From Methylobacterium trifolii (GTDB lineage Bacteria > Pseudomonadota > Alphaproteobacteria > Rhizobiales > Beijerinckiaceae): a DNA stretch of 59,488 bases. Of the stretch, positions 1-7,941 are shown in pieces. The translations under genes were made by a program, and so were the position numbers. Position 1 is the stretch's first letter. Every line of letters begins with the position of its first letter. Below the pieces are notes generated by a model. That model did not search any database. It was not told the DNA's origin and saw only the letters and a list, made by a program, of their open reading frames with translations. The stretch covers positions 1 to 59,488 of the forward strand of contig NZ_BPRB01000079.1 of NCBI RefSeq assembly GCF_022179685.1, read 5' to 3'.

Positions 1-139
1 AGGACCACGACAGCCCGGAGAAGATGTACGCCGCAGCAGGCCTCGACGCCGACAGCATCGTCCGGAAGGTCGAGGAGACCCTGCCGGAGCGGAAGGCGCG
101 GGGCGCGAACGTGGTGAGCGTGGGGCGCCGGCCCCGCTG
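1..139 (+). CDS. 3' end of a possible transketolase-type gene (partial)
   Basis: An open frame enters from the left edge (first full codon at base 3) and stops at 137-139, leaving about 45 C-terminal residues. The tail contains PEKMYAAAGLDADSIVRKVE. Transketolase C-terminal subunits often end in a similar 'x-x-YGLDAxxIV' helix, so that is my best guess, but the fragment is too short to be sure. The gene is convergent with the tartrate/malate dehydrogenase-like gene, and two hairpins lie between them. Confidence 0.35.
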
Positions 140-160
140 AGGGCCGGCCGACCTCCCATA

Positions 161-260
161 CGAAATCCGTTCGATCGCTTCGCGATGCGGATTTCGGCTT
201 CGCTCAAGCGCCGCGCGGGCTTCGTGAGACCGTGCCGCTTCGATCAAGCGGACACGGTCT
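161..260. terminator. Two hairpins between convergent genes
   Basis: Two inverted repeats lie between convergent stop codons. The first pairs CGAAATCCG (161-169) with CGGATTTCG (188-196). The second pairs AGACCGTGCCGCTT (227-240) with 246-260 around a 5-nt loop, with one bulged base. There is no T-run on either strand, so factor-independent termination is an inference. Their position suggests transcription blocking in both directions. Confidence 0.5.
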
Positions 261-264
261 CAGG

Positions 265-1344
265 CTATCCGAGCGCCTCTTCCACCGCCTTGCCGCAGGC
301 CTGCGTATCCGCGTTGCCGCCGAGGTCGCGCGTGCGCAGGGTCTTCTCGGCGAGCACCCGTTCGATGCCGGCGACGATCTCGGCCGCGGCCTCCGCCTCG
401 CCGAGATGCTCCAGCATCATCGCCCCCGACCAGATCTGCCCGATCGGATTGGCGATGCCCTGCCCCGCGATGTCGGGGGCCGAGCCGTGCACCGGCTCGA
501 ACACGGACGGGTGCAGGCGATCCGGGTTGATGTTGCCGGACGGCGCGATGCCGATCGTGCCGGTGCAGGCCGGGCCAAGGTCCGACAGGATGTCGCCGAA
601 CAGGTTCGAGGCGACGACCACGTCGAAGCGGTCCGGGTTGAGCACGAAGTGCGCGGTCAGGATGTCGATGTGGTATTGGTCCCAGCGCACGTCGGCGTAG
701 CCCTCGGCCACCGCCTTCACCCGCTCGTCCCAGTACGGCATCGTGATCGAGATGCCGTTCGACTTCGTCGCCGAGGTGAGGTGGCGCTTGGGCCGGCTCC
801 GGGCGAGCTTGAAGGCGAAGTTCAGCACCCGGTCCACGCCGTGGCGGGTGAAGATCGTCTCCTGGATGGCGAATTCGCGCTCGGTGCCGGCAAACATCCG
901 CCCGCCCGCGTTCGAGTATTCGCCCTCCGTGTTCTCGCGGACCACCCAGAAGTCGATGTCGCCGGGCTTGCGGTCGGCCAGGGGGCACTTCACCCCCGGC
1001 ATCAGCCGCACGGGGCGCAGGTTCACGTACTGGTCGAACTCGCGCCGGAACTGGATCAGCGAGCCCCACAGGGAGATGTGGTCGGGCACCCGCTCGGGCA
1101 TGCCGACGGCGCCGAAGAAGATCGCGTCGTGGCCCGCGATCTGCGCCTTCCAGTCCTCCGGCATCATCCGGCCGTGCTGTTCGTAGTAGTCGCAGCTGGC
1201 GAAATCGAACCAGTCGAGCTGGAGCCGGAAGCCGTGGCGCCTGGCGGCCTTCTCCAGCACGCGCACCCCCTCGGGCACCACCTCCTTGCCGATGCCGTCA
1301 CCGGGGATGACCGCGACGCGGTAGCTGCGCTCAGGTCCGCTCAT
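265..1344 (-). CDS. Tartrate dehydrogenase / D-malate dehydrogenase (decarboxylating)-like
   Basis: This is a 359-aa NAD-dependent decarboxylating hydroxyacid dehydrogenase of the isocitrate/isopropylmalate dehydrogenase superfamily, a cytoplasmic family that oxidises D-malate or tartrate with Mg2+ or Mn2+. Seen in the sequence: the N-terminal VIPGDGIGKEVVPEG nucleotide-fold start, an Arg-rich substrate segment (QYVNLRPVRLMPG), VRENTEGEYSNAGGR, and the metal-binding ASNLFGDILSDLG with EPVHGSAPDIAGQG near the C-terminus. The substrate-loop motif WGSLIQFRREFDQYVN is typical of the tartrate/D-malate branch rather than LeuB. I chose the ATG at 1344 over an upstream ATG at 1401, because GGAGGA stands just before it and conserved sequence starts there. 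It lies 73 bp downstream of the chloride channel start-to-stop unit on the same strand. Exact substrate is inferred. Confidence 0.85.
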   Translation of the reverse strand: MSGPERSYRVAVIPGDGIGKEVVPEGVRVLEKAARRHGFRLQLDWFDFASCDYYEQHGRMMPEDWKAQIAGHDAIFFGAVGMPERVPDHISLWGSLIQFRREFDQYVNLRPVRLMPGVKCPLADRKPGDIDFWVVRENTEGEYSNAGGRMFAGTEREFAIQETIFTRHGVDRVLNFAFKLARSRPKRHLTSATKSNGISITMPYWDERVKAVAEGYADVRWDQYHIDILTAHFVLNPDRFDVVVASNLFGDILSDLGPACTGTIGIAPSGNINPDRLHPSVFEPVHGSAPDIAGQGIANPIGQIWSGAMMLEHLGEAEAAAEIVAGIERVLAEKTLRTRDLGGNADTQACGKAVEEALG

Positions 1345-1417
1345 CGATTCCTCCGCTGGATGCTCGTGATGCCGAGGTGTCGCGGCAGGCCGCCCGGTCA
1401 ACGCCCTGCCCTGACAA

Positions 1418-3298
1418 TCAAACCGATTCTCCGGCCATGGCCCGGCGCTGGCGATCGAGTTCCTCGCTGTAGCGCTTGAGCGTGTGGCTCTCGGTCAGGA
1501 GGCCGATGACCGCGCGGGATTCCGGCCCGTCGACCACCGCCAGCGCCTCGCTTTCGGTGCGGTCGAAGGTGGCCGAGGCCTCCTTGGCGTTCATCTCCGG
1601 GGTCAAGAAGTCCTTCGGGTGCCTGAGCACGTCGGCGAGGCCGGGCTCCCCGTCGCCGGCCTCGCGTGCGGCCGCGTGGGCCTCCGGCACCATCACGATG
1701 CCGGCGTAGCGCTCTTGCGCATCCACCACGATCACCCGCGAGGGCGAGCCCAGGGGGTGCGCGCGCAGAAAGGTCGCCATGGGCGTGTCGAGGGGGATCG
1801 CGCGCACGTCCCGGCGCATCAGGCGTCCCACCGTCAGGGTCCTGATCCAGCCGACGTCGTGGGCGCTGCGGATGCTCTCGCCGCGCAGGTGGAAACGCCA
1901 GGTGGCGAAGGAGTAGCCGAAGGTCTTCCGCACCGTGAGCGAGGAGGCGATCACGGCCACGAGCACGAGGCCGGTGATGGGGAAGCTGCCCGTGACCTCC
2001 AGCGCCAGGAAGGTCATGGTCAGCGGTCCGCCGATCACCGCGACGGCCAGCGCGCTCATGCCGATCACCGCGTAGGCGAGCGGGGTCAGGCCGAAGGCGG
2101 CCATGCCGGGCACGACCTCCGGGGCGATGCCGGCGAACACCTTTCCGGCGAGCGCGCCCAGGAACAGGGAGGCGAAGAACAGGCCGCCGCGAAACCCCGA
2201 CCCGATCGAGATCGCCGAGGCGGCGGCCTTGGCCGCGAACAGGCCGGCGAGCGCGCCGATGCCGTAGCCCTGTGCGTCGTGCGAGAACTGCAGGTGCAGG
2301 GCGCCGTGGCCGCCCGAGAGCACCTGGGGGGTCGCGGCCAGCGCGAGCACCCCGACGCAGAGGCCGCCCAAGGCCGGCCCCGCCGCCCGCGGCAGGCCGG
2401 AGGCCTGGACGACCTGCTCGACCAGGGTGACGCCGCGCATGATCAGGATGCCGAGGCCGGCGCAGACGAGGCCGAGGGCCAGGCTCGGTAGGGTCTCCAG
2501 GCTGGTGACGGTCGAGGTGGTCACGGCCTGCATGTTGTCGAAGGCGACGAGGGGCTGCGTCTCGACCAGAGCCCGCGCGACGAGGCTGCCGCAGAGCGCG
2601 GCCACCACCACCGGCGTCAGGGTGGCGATGGAATAGGTGCCGATGATCAGCTCGAAGGCGTAGAACGCACCCGTTAGCGGCGCCCCGAAGGCGGCTGCGA
2701 TGGCCGCGGCGGCCCCGCAGCCGACGAGGGTCCGCAGGTCGCCCCGCCGCATCTCGAAGGCGATGCCGAGGCGGGAGGCGAGCCCCGCGCAGATCTGCGT
2801 GTAGCCGGCCTCGAGCCCGATCGAGGCCCCGCCCCCGTTCGAGACCACGTTCTGCAAGGCGAGATACAGGCTGTCGCGCAGGGACATCCGGCCGCCATGC
2901 AGGGCGTTGGCCTCGATCGGATCGATGATCGGGCGCCGGTTCGGCCCCCGCAGCCGCCCGGCCGCGAGCATCAGCAGTCCGAGCAGGAGCCCGCCGAGGC
3001 AGGGGCCGAGGAGGAGCGCCAGCGGCGGCACGGCATCAGTCGCGCTCAACCGCGCCCCCGGCGGCAGCCGGTAGATCGCCTCGCGCAAGGCTTGCGTGGC
3101 GAGGTTCATCCCTGAGACCGCCACGCCCCCGACGCAGCCGGTCAGCGCGGCCAGCAGCACCAGCCCGGCTTCGCTGCGGCGGACGAAGGCGCGCAGGCGC
3201 TCCGGCGCCTGCACGAGGGACGGCCGGCCCCACCCCGCGCGCGGCCTCTCGCGCGCCGCGGCCTCGCGCCTTAGGGGATCGGGTTCGCGTGGGCTCAC
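1418..3298 (-). CDS. CLC-type chloride channel/antiporter with C-terminal CBS domains
   Basis: A 626-aa inner-membrane protein with about ten hydrophobic segments and a cytoplasmic tail. CLC signatures are visible: NGGGASIGLEAGY around residues 154-166, which keeps the Glu (E163) at the gating position of the usual GxEGP motif, GAPLTGAFYAFEL, and GSGFRGGLFFASL in place of GxFxP. The last ~130 residues form two CBS-like halves (LMRRDVRAIPLDTP; HPKDFLTPEMNAKEAS), which in this family usually bind adenine nucleotides and gate transport. Family members move Cl- or exchange Cl- for H+; which applies here cannot be told. The start is a GTG at 3298; no in-frame ATG exists before residue 64. The basic N-terminal extension of ~40 residues has no recognised domain. 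Confidence 0.85.
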   Translation of the reverse strand: MSPREPDPLRREAAARERPRAGWGRPSLVQAPERLRAFVRRSEAGLVLLAALTGCVGGVAVSGMNLATQALREAIYRLPPGARLSATDAVPPLALLLGPCLGGLLLGLLMLAAGRLRGPNRRPIIDPIEANALHGGRMSLRDSLYLALQNVVSNGGGASIGLEAGYTQICAGLASRLGIAFEMRRGDLRTLVGCGAAAAIAAAFGAPLTGAFYAFELIIGTYSIATLTPVVVAALCGSLVARALVETQPLVAFDNMQAVTTSTVTSLETLPSLALGLVCAGLGILIMRGVTLVEQVVQASGLPRAAGPALGGLCVGVLALAATPQVLSGGHGALHLQFSHDAQGYGIGALAGLFAAKAAASAISIGSGFRGGLFFASLFLGALAGKVFAGIAPEVVPGMAAFGLTPLAYAVIGMSALAVAVIGGPLTMTFLALEVTGSFPITGLVLVAVIASSLTVRKTFGYSFATWRFHLRGESIRSAHDVGWIRTLTVGRLMRRDVRAIPLDTPMATFLRAHPLGSPSRVIVVDAQERYAGIVMVPEAHAAAREAGDGEPGLADVLRHPKDFLTPEMNAKEASATFDRTESEALAVVDGPESRAVIGLLTESHTLKRYSEELDRQRRAMAGESV

Positions 3299-3401
3299 CG
3301 GGCGACCTTACGGGGCCGGGGCCGCGGGCGTCCACAGGGTGGCATGCCGCGCCAACAACGGCTTGAAAAGCGGACTTCCCCGCGATACACCCCGCCGCAG
3401 T

Positions 3402-3478
3402 GCCGCCGTAGCTCAGTTGGTTAGAGCACCAGATTGTGGATCTGGGGGTCCCCCGTTCGAGCCGGGGCGGTGGTACCA
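3402..3478 (+). tRNA. tRNA-His (GTG), alphaproteobacterial type
   Basis: A 77-nt cloverleaf with an encoded CCA. The acceptor GCCGCCG pairs with CGGTGGT. The anticodon stem CCAGA/TCTGG holds loop TTGTGGA (anticodon GTG). The T arm is CCCCG-TTCGAGC-CGGGG. The discriminator base is A73 and the base before G1 is T, so there is no encoded G-1, matching the divergent tRNA-His known from many alphaproteobacteria. Confidence 0.97.
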
Positions 3479-3500
3479 TCACATTCGCGGACGATAGCAA

Positions 3501-3527
3501 GGGGTTGGCGGCGCGCCGGCCCTTTTT
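3501..3527 (+). terminator. Probable terminator after tRNA-His
   Basis: A G+C-rich self-complementary stretch around GGCGCGCCGGCC is followed directly by TTTTT, 23 bp after the tRNA 3' end. This fits an intrinsic terminator for the tRNA transcript. Confidence 0.5.
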
Positions 3528-3705
3528 GCGTTCCGGGCCTGCCTGCCGGTGCAGGCTTCCGGTCAACGCTCGGTCAGCAGAGCGATACCGCCCTCGCGTT
3601 CAGCGGCCGGGCGACGTTGGACGCCGGCATCCGGCGTCTTCCGGGTGATCCTCAGGATTTCTCCAGAATGGCCGCGGCGAAAGTCGGCTGGGAGATCGAG
3701 CGGCC
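3528..3705. other. Intergenic stretch without recognisable gene
   Basis: About 180 bp between the tRNA terminator and the palindromic repeat. Short open frames exist on both strands, but none has a convincing ribosome-binding site or family resemblance. Confidence 0.4.
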
Positions 3706-3827
3706 AAGGGCTTATACCGAGTCTCATAGGTGAGGACCTATGAGGTCCGGCGGACGGCCGCCGCCCCGCAGTCGCGGGGGCCGAGCCTCGATGGGTCATC
3801 CTCACCGAGGCTTGGTATCAAGCCCTT
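3706..3827. repeat. Palindromic dispersed element, copy A
   Basis: A ~120-bp element with imperfect terminal inverted repeats (AAGGGCTTATACC at 3706 and GGTATCAAGCCCTT ending at 3827) and internal hairpins: TCATAGGT-GAGG-ACCTATGA, CCCCGC-AGTC-GCGGGG and GCCTCG...CGAGGC. A second copy in the same orientation lies at 58009-58121. The two share an uninterrupted 56-bp core (3740-3795 and 58035-58090). It has no coding capacity of its own and looks like a REP/MITE-like element. Confidence 0.8.
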
Positions 3828-3916
3828 ACGCGAGGTCTGCGCCGCGCAAAACGAAGCCCGCCGCGGCTGACCGGGCGGGCTGGGCCTTCCTGGCCGCGCA
3901 GGCAGCCGTGTCGCGG

Positions 3917-4054
3917 TCAGGCGGCGGTCGGGACCGCGCCGATGATGCCGGCAACCGAACCCTCGTGGCCGAAGCGGTCGGCGATGAGCAGGACCAGGGA
4001 GACGTTGACGGCGCCGGCGAGGGCGATCAGGGCGAGGGCGGCGAGAACGGACAT
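3917..4054 (-). CDS. Small single-pass membrane protein, hypothetical
   Basis: A possible 45-aa protein starting at ATG 4054 (MSVLAALALIALAGAVNVSL). It has one long hydrophobic segment over residues 2-22 and a polar tail with a RFGHEGS motif. I do not recognise the family. No clear Shine-Dalgarno sequence precedes the ATG, which lowers confidence. In favour of expression, a perfect 14-bp inverted repeat lies 17 bp upstream (4071-4102), where an operator or 5'-UTR hairpin would be. It is downstream of, and on the same strand as, the phosphatase/kinase gene. The frame stays open upstream to 4153, but that extension looks non-coding. Confidence 0.4.
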   Translation of the reverse strand: MSVLAALALIALAGAVNVSLVLLIADRFGHEGSVAGIIGAVPTAA

Positions 4055-4070
4055 GGGAGGCGGCCTGTTT

Positions 4071-4102
4071 GTGCGGTGCGATAATCGTTTATCGCACCGC
4101 AC
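4071..4102. promoter_or_regulatory. Perfect 14-bp inverted repeat (operator or hairpin)
   Basis: GTGCGGTGCGATAA (4071-4084) is exactly mirrored by TTATCGCACCGCAC (4089-4102) around TCGT. It sits between the end of the kinase gene (4238) and the small membrane ORF (start 4054). No T-run follows on either strand, so a protein-binding operator or a processed RNA hairpin is as likely as a terminator. Confidence 0.6.
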
Positions 4103-4237
4103 GCAGCTCTGTGGTATGCCACATTTCGCACGCCATATATGCGACGGATGCATGAGGATCGTTCGTCGCCCGGTAGGGTCTCGATCCCGGCTTCGTGCTT
4201 CGCCGTCGCGACCGATTGCGGGCTCCGTCCCGCCCGC

Positions 4238-5974
4238 TCAGGGGTGGAGACGCGCGCCGATCAGCAGGTAGGCGATCGCCGAGGCCAGGAGCAGCGAGAG
4301 CATCTGCCAGAAGAGCACCGGATTGCGCTCCAGCAACGGGGCCCTGCGCGCGTCCGTGAGGGCGTCGTTGGGGTGGCGCAGGTCGTGGACGAATTCCGAG
4401 AGCACGGCGTAGCGCTTCAGGCTGTCGGGGTGCACGGCCTTGCGCAGGGCACCGTCGACCCAGGGCGGCAGGGTCGGCCGGACAGCGCGGGCCGGGGCGT
4501 AGCGGAGCTTGCGCTGGCTGGCCCGGGTCCGCGCCCGAGGCCCCTGCGCACCGTAGGGCAGGTGTCCCGTCAGCATCTGGTAGGCGATGACGCCGACCGA
4601 GAACACGTCGGAGCGGGGCGAGGAGGCTTCCCCGACGAAGCATTCCGGCGCGGTATATTGGAGCGTGCCCAGCATCTCCCCGTCTCCGGTCATGGGTTCG
4701 GCCTCGACGACGCCCGCGACCTTGGTGGAGCCGAAATCGATGATCCGGACCGTGCCGGAGGCGTCGACCAGGATGTTCTCCGGCCGCAGGTCCTGGTGCA
4801 CCATCTCCCGGCGGTGGAAGGCGTGGACCCCCTTGGCGACCTGCTCGACGATCCGCCGCACGGCCTCGATCTCGGGGGCCGGATGGTCGTGCATCCACTG
4901 CGACAGCGTCTGCCCGTCGAAATAGGCCATGGCCACGTAGAGGTGGCTGCGCCGGCGTGTCTGGGGGTGGGCCTTCAGGACGTGGAGGTTGTCGATGCGC
5001 CGCGCGATCCACTCCTCCATCATGAAGCGCTTCAGGTAGGCGGCGTCGTCCCGCAGGTCGATCGACGGGACCTTGAGGGCGACCATTGCGCCCGTCTCCG
5101 TGTCGGTGGCGAGATAGACGTGGCTGCGGCTGCTGGCATGGAGCGGCCGCAGGACGTCGTAGCCGTCGAAGGTCGTCGGCGGCTCCAAGAGGGGGGCAGG
5201 CGCAAGGTCGTCGAGGCGCGCCTGGAGGTCGACCGGCCCGTCGTCCGGCACCGTGTCGACGCGGACGATCTGGAGCGTGAGGTTGTCCGGGCTGCCGGCC
5301 TGGTAGGCGGCCTCGGCGATCGCCCGCGCGGCCCGGTCGAGGTCGCCGCCCGCCGCCGTGATCGCGCCGACGATGGCGCCTGCGCGCACGTGCTCGTGCA
5401 CGCCGTCCGTGGTGAGGACGAAGACGTCGCCCGCCTCGATCGGGACGCAGCGGTGGTCGATCTCCACGTGGGCGTTCACGCCGAGCGCCCGGCCGAGATA
5501 GGATTGCTGCGACGAGACGAAGACCCGGTGGTCCTCCGTCAGCCGTTCGAGGGAGCGGCCGACGACACGGTGGATGCGGGCATCCCCGACGTGGAAGACG
5601 TGGGCGGTGCGCGACTTCAGGATCAGCGCGCTGAAGGTGGTGACGTAGCCCTTGTCCCGGTCGTAGGCGTCCCGGCTGCGCCGCGTCTCGGCATGGAGCC
5701 AGGAATTGGTGGCCGTGACCACGCGCCGGGCGGCCGTCTTCACCGACCAGGTGTCGGGGGTGCCGTAATAATCGTCCAGGAAGGTACGGACGGCGGTCTC
5801 GCTGGCGATGCCGCCCACCGCGCTGCTGCTGATGCCGTCCGCCAGCACGACGGCGATGCCCTTGAGGCCGAGGTCGGGCTGCCGTGGCACGAGGGCGCCG
5901 TGGAAGTCCTGGTTGGCGTCCTTGCGGCCCCGTTCGCTGTGCTGGCCGATCGAAACCGTGAGGTCTTGCGCCAT
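4238..5974 (-). CDS. Fused PP2C phosphatase / Ser-Thr protein kinase with C-terminal membrane anchor
   Basis: A 578-aa signalling protein. Residues ~5-240 are a PP2C phosphatase domain with the metal-binding motifs in order: LADGISSS (D46-G47), FHVGDARIHR, LTTDGVHEH (D190) and SPDNLT (D230-N231). Residues ~268-520 are a Hanks-type kinase with VALKVP (K301), catalytic HQDLRPEN (D395), IDFGSTK (D413) and GTLQYTAPE. A hydrophobic helix near residues 555-573 would anchor the C-terminus in the inner membrane. All catalytic residues I looked for are present, so both activities are probably intact. I chose ATG 5974, where the PP2C homology begins; the frame runs open to 6313. It follows a formate/nitrite channel gene on the same strand by ~80 bp, suggesting co-expression and possible phospho-control of transport or of nitrogen assimilation (inference). 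Confidence 0.88.
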   Translation of the reverse strand: MAQDLTVSIGQHSERGRKDANQDFHGALVPRQPDLGLKGIAVVLADGISSSAVGGIASETAVRTFLDDYYGTPDTWSVKTAARRVVTATNSWLHAETRRSRDAYDRDKGYVTTFSALILKSRTAHVFHVGDARIHRVVGRSLERLTEDHRVFVSSQQSYLGRALGVNAHVEIDHRCVPIEAGDVFVLTTDGVHEHVRAGAIVGAITAAGGDLDRAARAIAEAAYQAGSPDNLTLQIVRVDTVPDDGPVDLQARLDDLAPAPLLEPPTTFDGYDVLRPLHASSRSHVYLATDTETGAMVALKVPSIDLRDDAAYLKRFMMEEWIARRIDNLHVLKAHPQTRRRSHLYVAMAYFDGQTLSQWMHDHPAPEIEAVRRIVEQVAKGVHAFHRREMVHQDLRPENILVDASGTVRIIDFGSTKVAGVVEAEPMTGDGEMLGTLQYTAPECFVGEASSPRSDVFSVGVIAYQMLTGHLPYGAQGPRARTRASQRKLRYAPARAVRPTLPPWVDGALRKAVHPDSLKRYAVLSEFVHDLRHPNDALTDARRAPLLERNPVLFWQMLSLLLASAIAYLLIGARLHP

Positions 5975-6054
5975 CGGCAGGCCTTGTGACGTCCGGCCGC
6001 CGCCGATGGGAGCCCCGGCCCGGGCGGGTCGAGGCTCCGGGGATCGATCGGCGA

Positions 6055-6897
6055 TCAGGCCGGCACGCGGCGCAGGCTCCGCTGCTCGGCCACGACGCGC
6101 TTGGGCCCGGTGCGCACGTGGGTGGAGTACAGGGTCAGGCCGGTGAAGGCGAGGCCGCCGAGGAGGTTGCCGAGCACGGTCGGGATCTCGTTCCAGAAGA
6201 AGTAGTCCCAGACCGAGAAGTGCCCGCCCAGCATCAGCCCGGCCGGGAACAGGAACATGTTCACCACCGAGTGCTCGAAGGTCATCGCGAAGAACAGCAT
6301 GATCGGCATCCACATCGCGATCACCTTGCCGCTGACGGTGGTCGAGATCATCGCGCCGACGACGCCGGTGGAGACCATCCAGTTGCAGAGGACGCCGCGG
6401 ATGAAGATCGTCAACCAGCCGGCCGCCCCGTGCTCGGCGTAGCCCACGGTCCGGCGCTCCCCGACGCCGGAGATGAACGCGCCGACTTTGTCGGGCGGGG
6501 TCGAGAACCCGTAGGTGAAGACGATCGCCATCATCACGGCCACCGTGAGGGCGCCGAGGAAGTTGCCGAGGAAGACCAGGCCCCAGTTGCGCAGGACGCC
6601 GCCGATCGTGACGCCCGGCCGCTTGTCGATCAGCGCCAGGGGGGCCAGCACGAACACGCCGGTCAGCAGGTCGAAGCCGAGCAGGTAGAGCATGCAGAAG
6701 CCGACCGGGAACAGGGCGGCGCCGACGATGGGAATGCCGGTCTGCTGCGTGACCGTGACCGCGAACACGGCGGCGAGCGCCAGGATGGCGCCGGCCATGT
6801 AGGCGCGGATCAGGGTGTCCCGGGTCGACATGAAGATCTTGGACTCTCCGGCGTCGACCATTTTCACGACGAATTCCGAAGGCGCTAGGTAGGCCAT
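6055..6897 (-). CDS. Formate/nitrite transporter family channel (FocA/NirC)
   Basis: A 280-aa inner-membrane channel of the FNT family, which forms pentamers passing small monovalent anions such as formate, nitrite or hydrosulfide. Six hydrophobic helices are visible. The pore histidine is present in MTFEHSVVNMF (H209, the same number as in E. coli FocA), together with the broken-helix segments GFDLLTGVF and GVLCNWMVSTG. The length is normal for the family. The substrate is not decidable from sequence; formate is attractive in a methylotroph and nitrite fits nitrogen assimilation. It is the first gene of a minus-strand pair with the phosphatase/kinase fusion downstream. Confidence 0.92.
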   Translation of the reverse strand: MAYLAPSEFVVKMVDAGESKIFMSTRDTLIRAYMAGAILALAAVFAVTVTQQTGIPIVGAALFPVGFCMLYLLGFDLLTGVFVLAPLALIDKRPGVTIGGVLRNWGLVFLGNFLGALTVAVMMAIVFTYGFSTPPDKVGAFISGVGERRTVGYAEHGAAGWLTIFIRGVLCNWMVSTGVVGAMISTTVSGKVIAMWMPIMLFFAMTFEHSVVNMFLFPAGLMLGGHFSVWDYFFWNEIPTVLGNLLGGLAFTGLTLYSTHVRTGPKRVVAEQRSLRRVPA

Positions 6898-7107
6898 CTC
6901 AGTCTTTCCTCACGGTACGGTCACGAGCGGACGAAGCGTGCACACCGAACGCGCAGGCGAGCGCGTCTCACGCCCAAATCGGCGTCGATCCCCGCCTCCC
7001 GCGTGGGCAGCAATCGACCCACGAGACCGCCATGCAAGTTTCGCGCGCAGATTCGGGCCGGGCGGCCTCGGTGCAGGCGGATGCCCGAACGTTTTCCCGC
7101 GTCGCCC

Positions 7108-7725
7108 CTACGCCTGCGGCGGTCTGGTCGCGGCCATCGAGGGACGTTGCCCGAACGTCTCGAACCATGCGGCGGCGGCCGGCCGCCCCGAGCGCCAGCC
7201 CAGGTCGGGAAACCGGAAGTCGAGGTATCCGAGGGCGCAGGCGACCGCGATCGGCCCGATTCCGATCCGGTGGGCGAAGCCCGGCGCCAGGCTCTCGATC
7301 CGGTCGAGGGCGGCGGCGACCTTGGCGATCTGGCCCGCGTCCCAGGCGTCCCAGCGCAGGTGCTCCGGCCGCACGGCCCGCTCGTAGCGGGTGAGCAGCG
7401 CGGCATCGAGCAGGCCGTCGGCCAGGGCCTGTTGCCCCAGCGCCGCCCAGCGCTCCGGGCCGTCCGCCGGGAACAGGCGCGGGCCGGCCGAGCGCGCGTC
7501 CAGGTATTCGCAGATCACGCGGCTGTCGAAGAGGGCGCCGTCCGTGTCCGTCACCAGCGTCGGAACCTTGCCCAGGGGGTTGTGGGCGGCCGTCCCCGCC
7601 TCGCGTGCGATGGGGGTGACGGAAACGGAGACCGTCTCGATGGCGTCCGCCAAGCCGAGTTCGTGCGCCACCACGAGGACCTTGCGGGCGTAGGGGGAGG
7701 CGGGCGCGTAGAAGAGCTTCATCAT
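7108..7725 (-). CDS. Glutathione S-transferase family protein
   Basis: A 205-aa cytosolic GST. The N-terminal thioredoxin-like domain (residues ~2-78) starts KLFYAPASPYARKVLVVAHE, with a Ser-Pro-Tyr near the glutathione site, and contains NPLGKVPTLV (cis-Pro loop) and LFDSRVICEYLD (gamma-glutamyl-binding Asp-Ser). The C-terminal half is all-helical, with a DFRFPDLGW segment typical of bacterial GSTs. Two adjacent ATGs (7725, 7722) are both possible starts. It stands alone: the upstream 400 bp hold repeats. The specific electrophile substrate is unknown. Confidence 0.9.
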   Translation of the reverse strand: MMKLFYAPASPYARKVLVVAHELGLADAIETVSVSVTPIAREAGTAAHNPLGKVPTLVTDTDGALFDSRVICEYLDARSAGPRLFPADGPERWAALGQQALADGLLDAALLTRYERAVRPEHLRWDAWDAGQIAKVAAALDRIESLAPGFAHRIGIGPIAVACALGYLDFRFPDLGWRSGRPAAAAWFETFGQRPSMAATRPPQA

Positions 7726-7941
7726 TCCGGGTCTCGTGAGCCTCGATCCGATCGCCGTCTATCCCAAAGGTCGGCACGGTTCACGATAGCGGGCGTGCCG
7801 GAGCGCCTCTCGAACTGCGCCGATGCCGGTCCGACAGGCCTGCGGGCGTGGGGCGGCCGGCGTCGGATAGCGATACGTGCGTCCACGGGTGCAAGGCGGC
7901 ACTACCGATGGTTGCGTCGAATGAGCGAAAGTGGTCCTGCC
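7726..7941. other. Intergenic stretch, no gene recognised
   Basis: About 215 bp between the GST start and the tandem palindromic repeat. It probably holds the GST promoter on the minus strand. I see no conserved frame and no convincing -35/-10 pair. Confidence 0.35.

Noticed and set aside
3706-3827. Coding gene in the palindromic element
   Set aside because: The same 'protein' (RGSAPATAGRRPSAGPH) appears from both copies of the repeat; it is repeat translation, not a gene.
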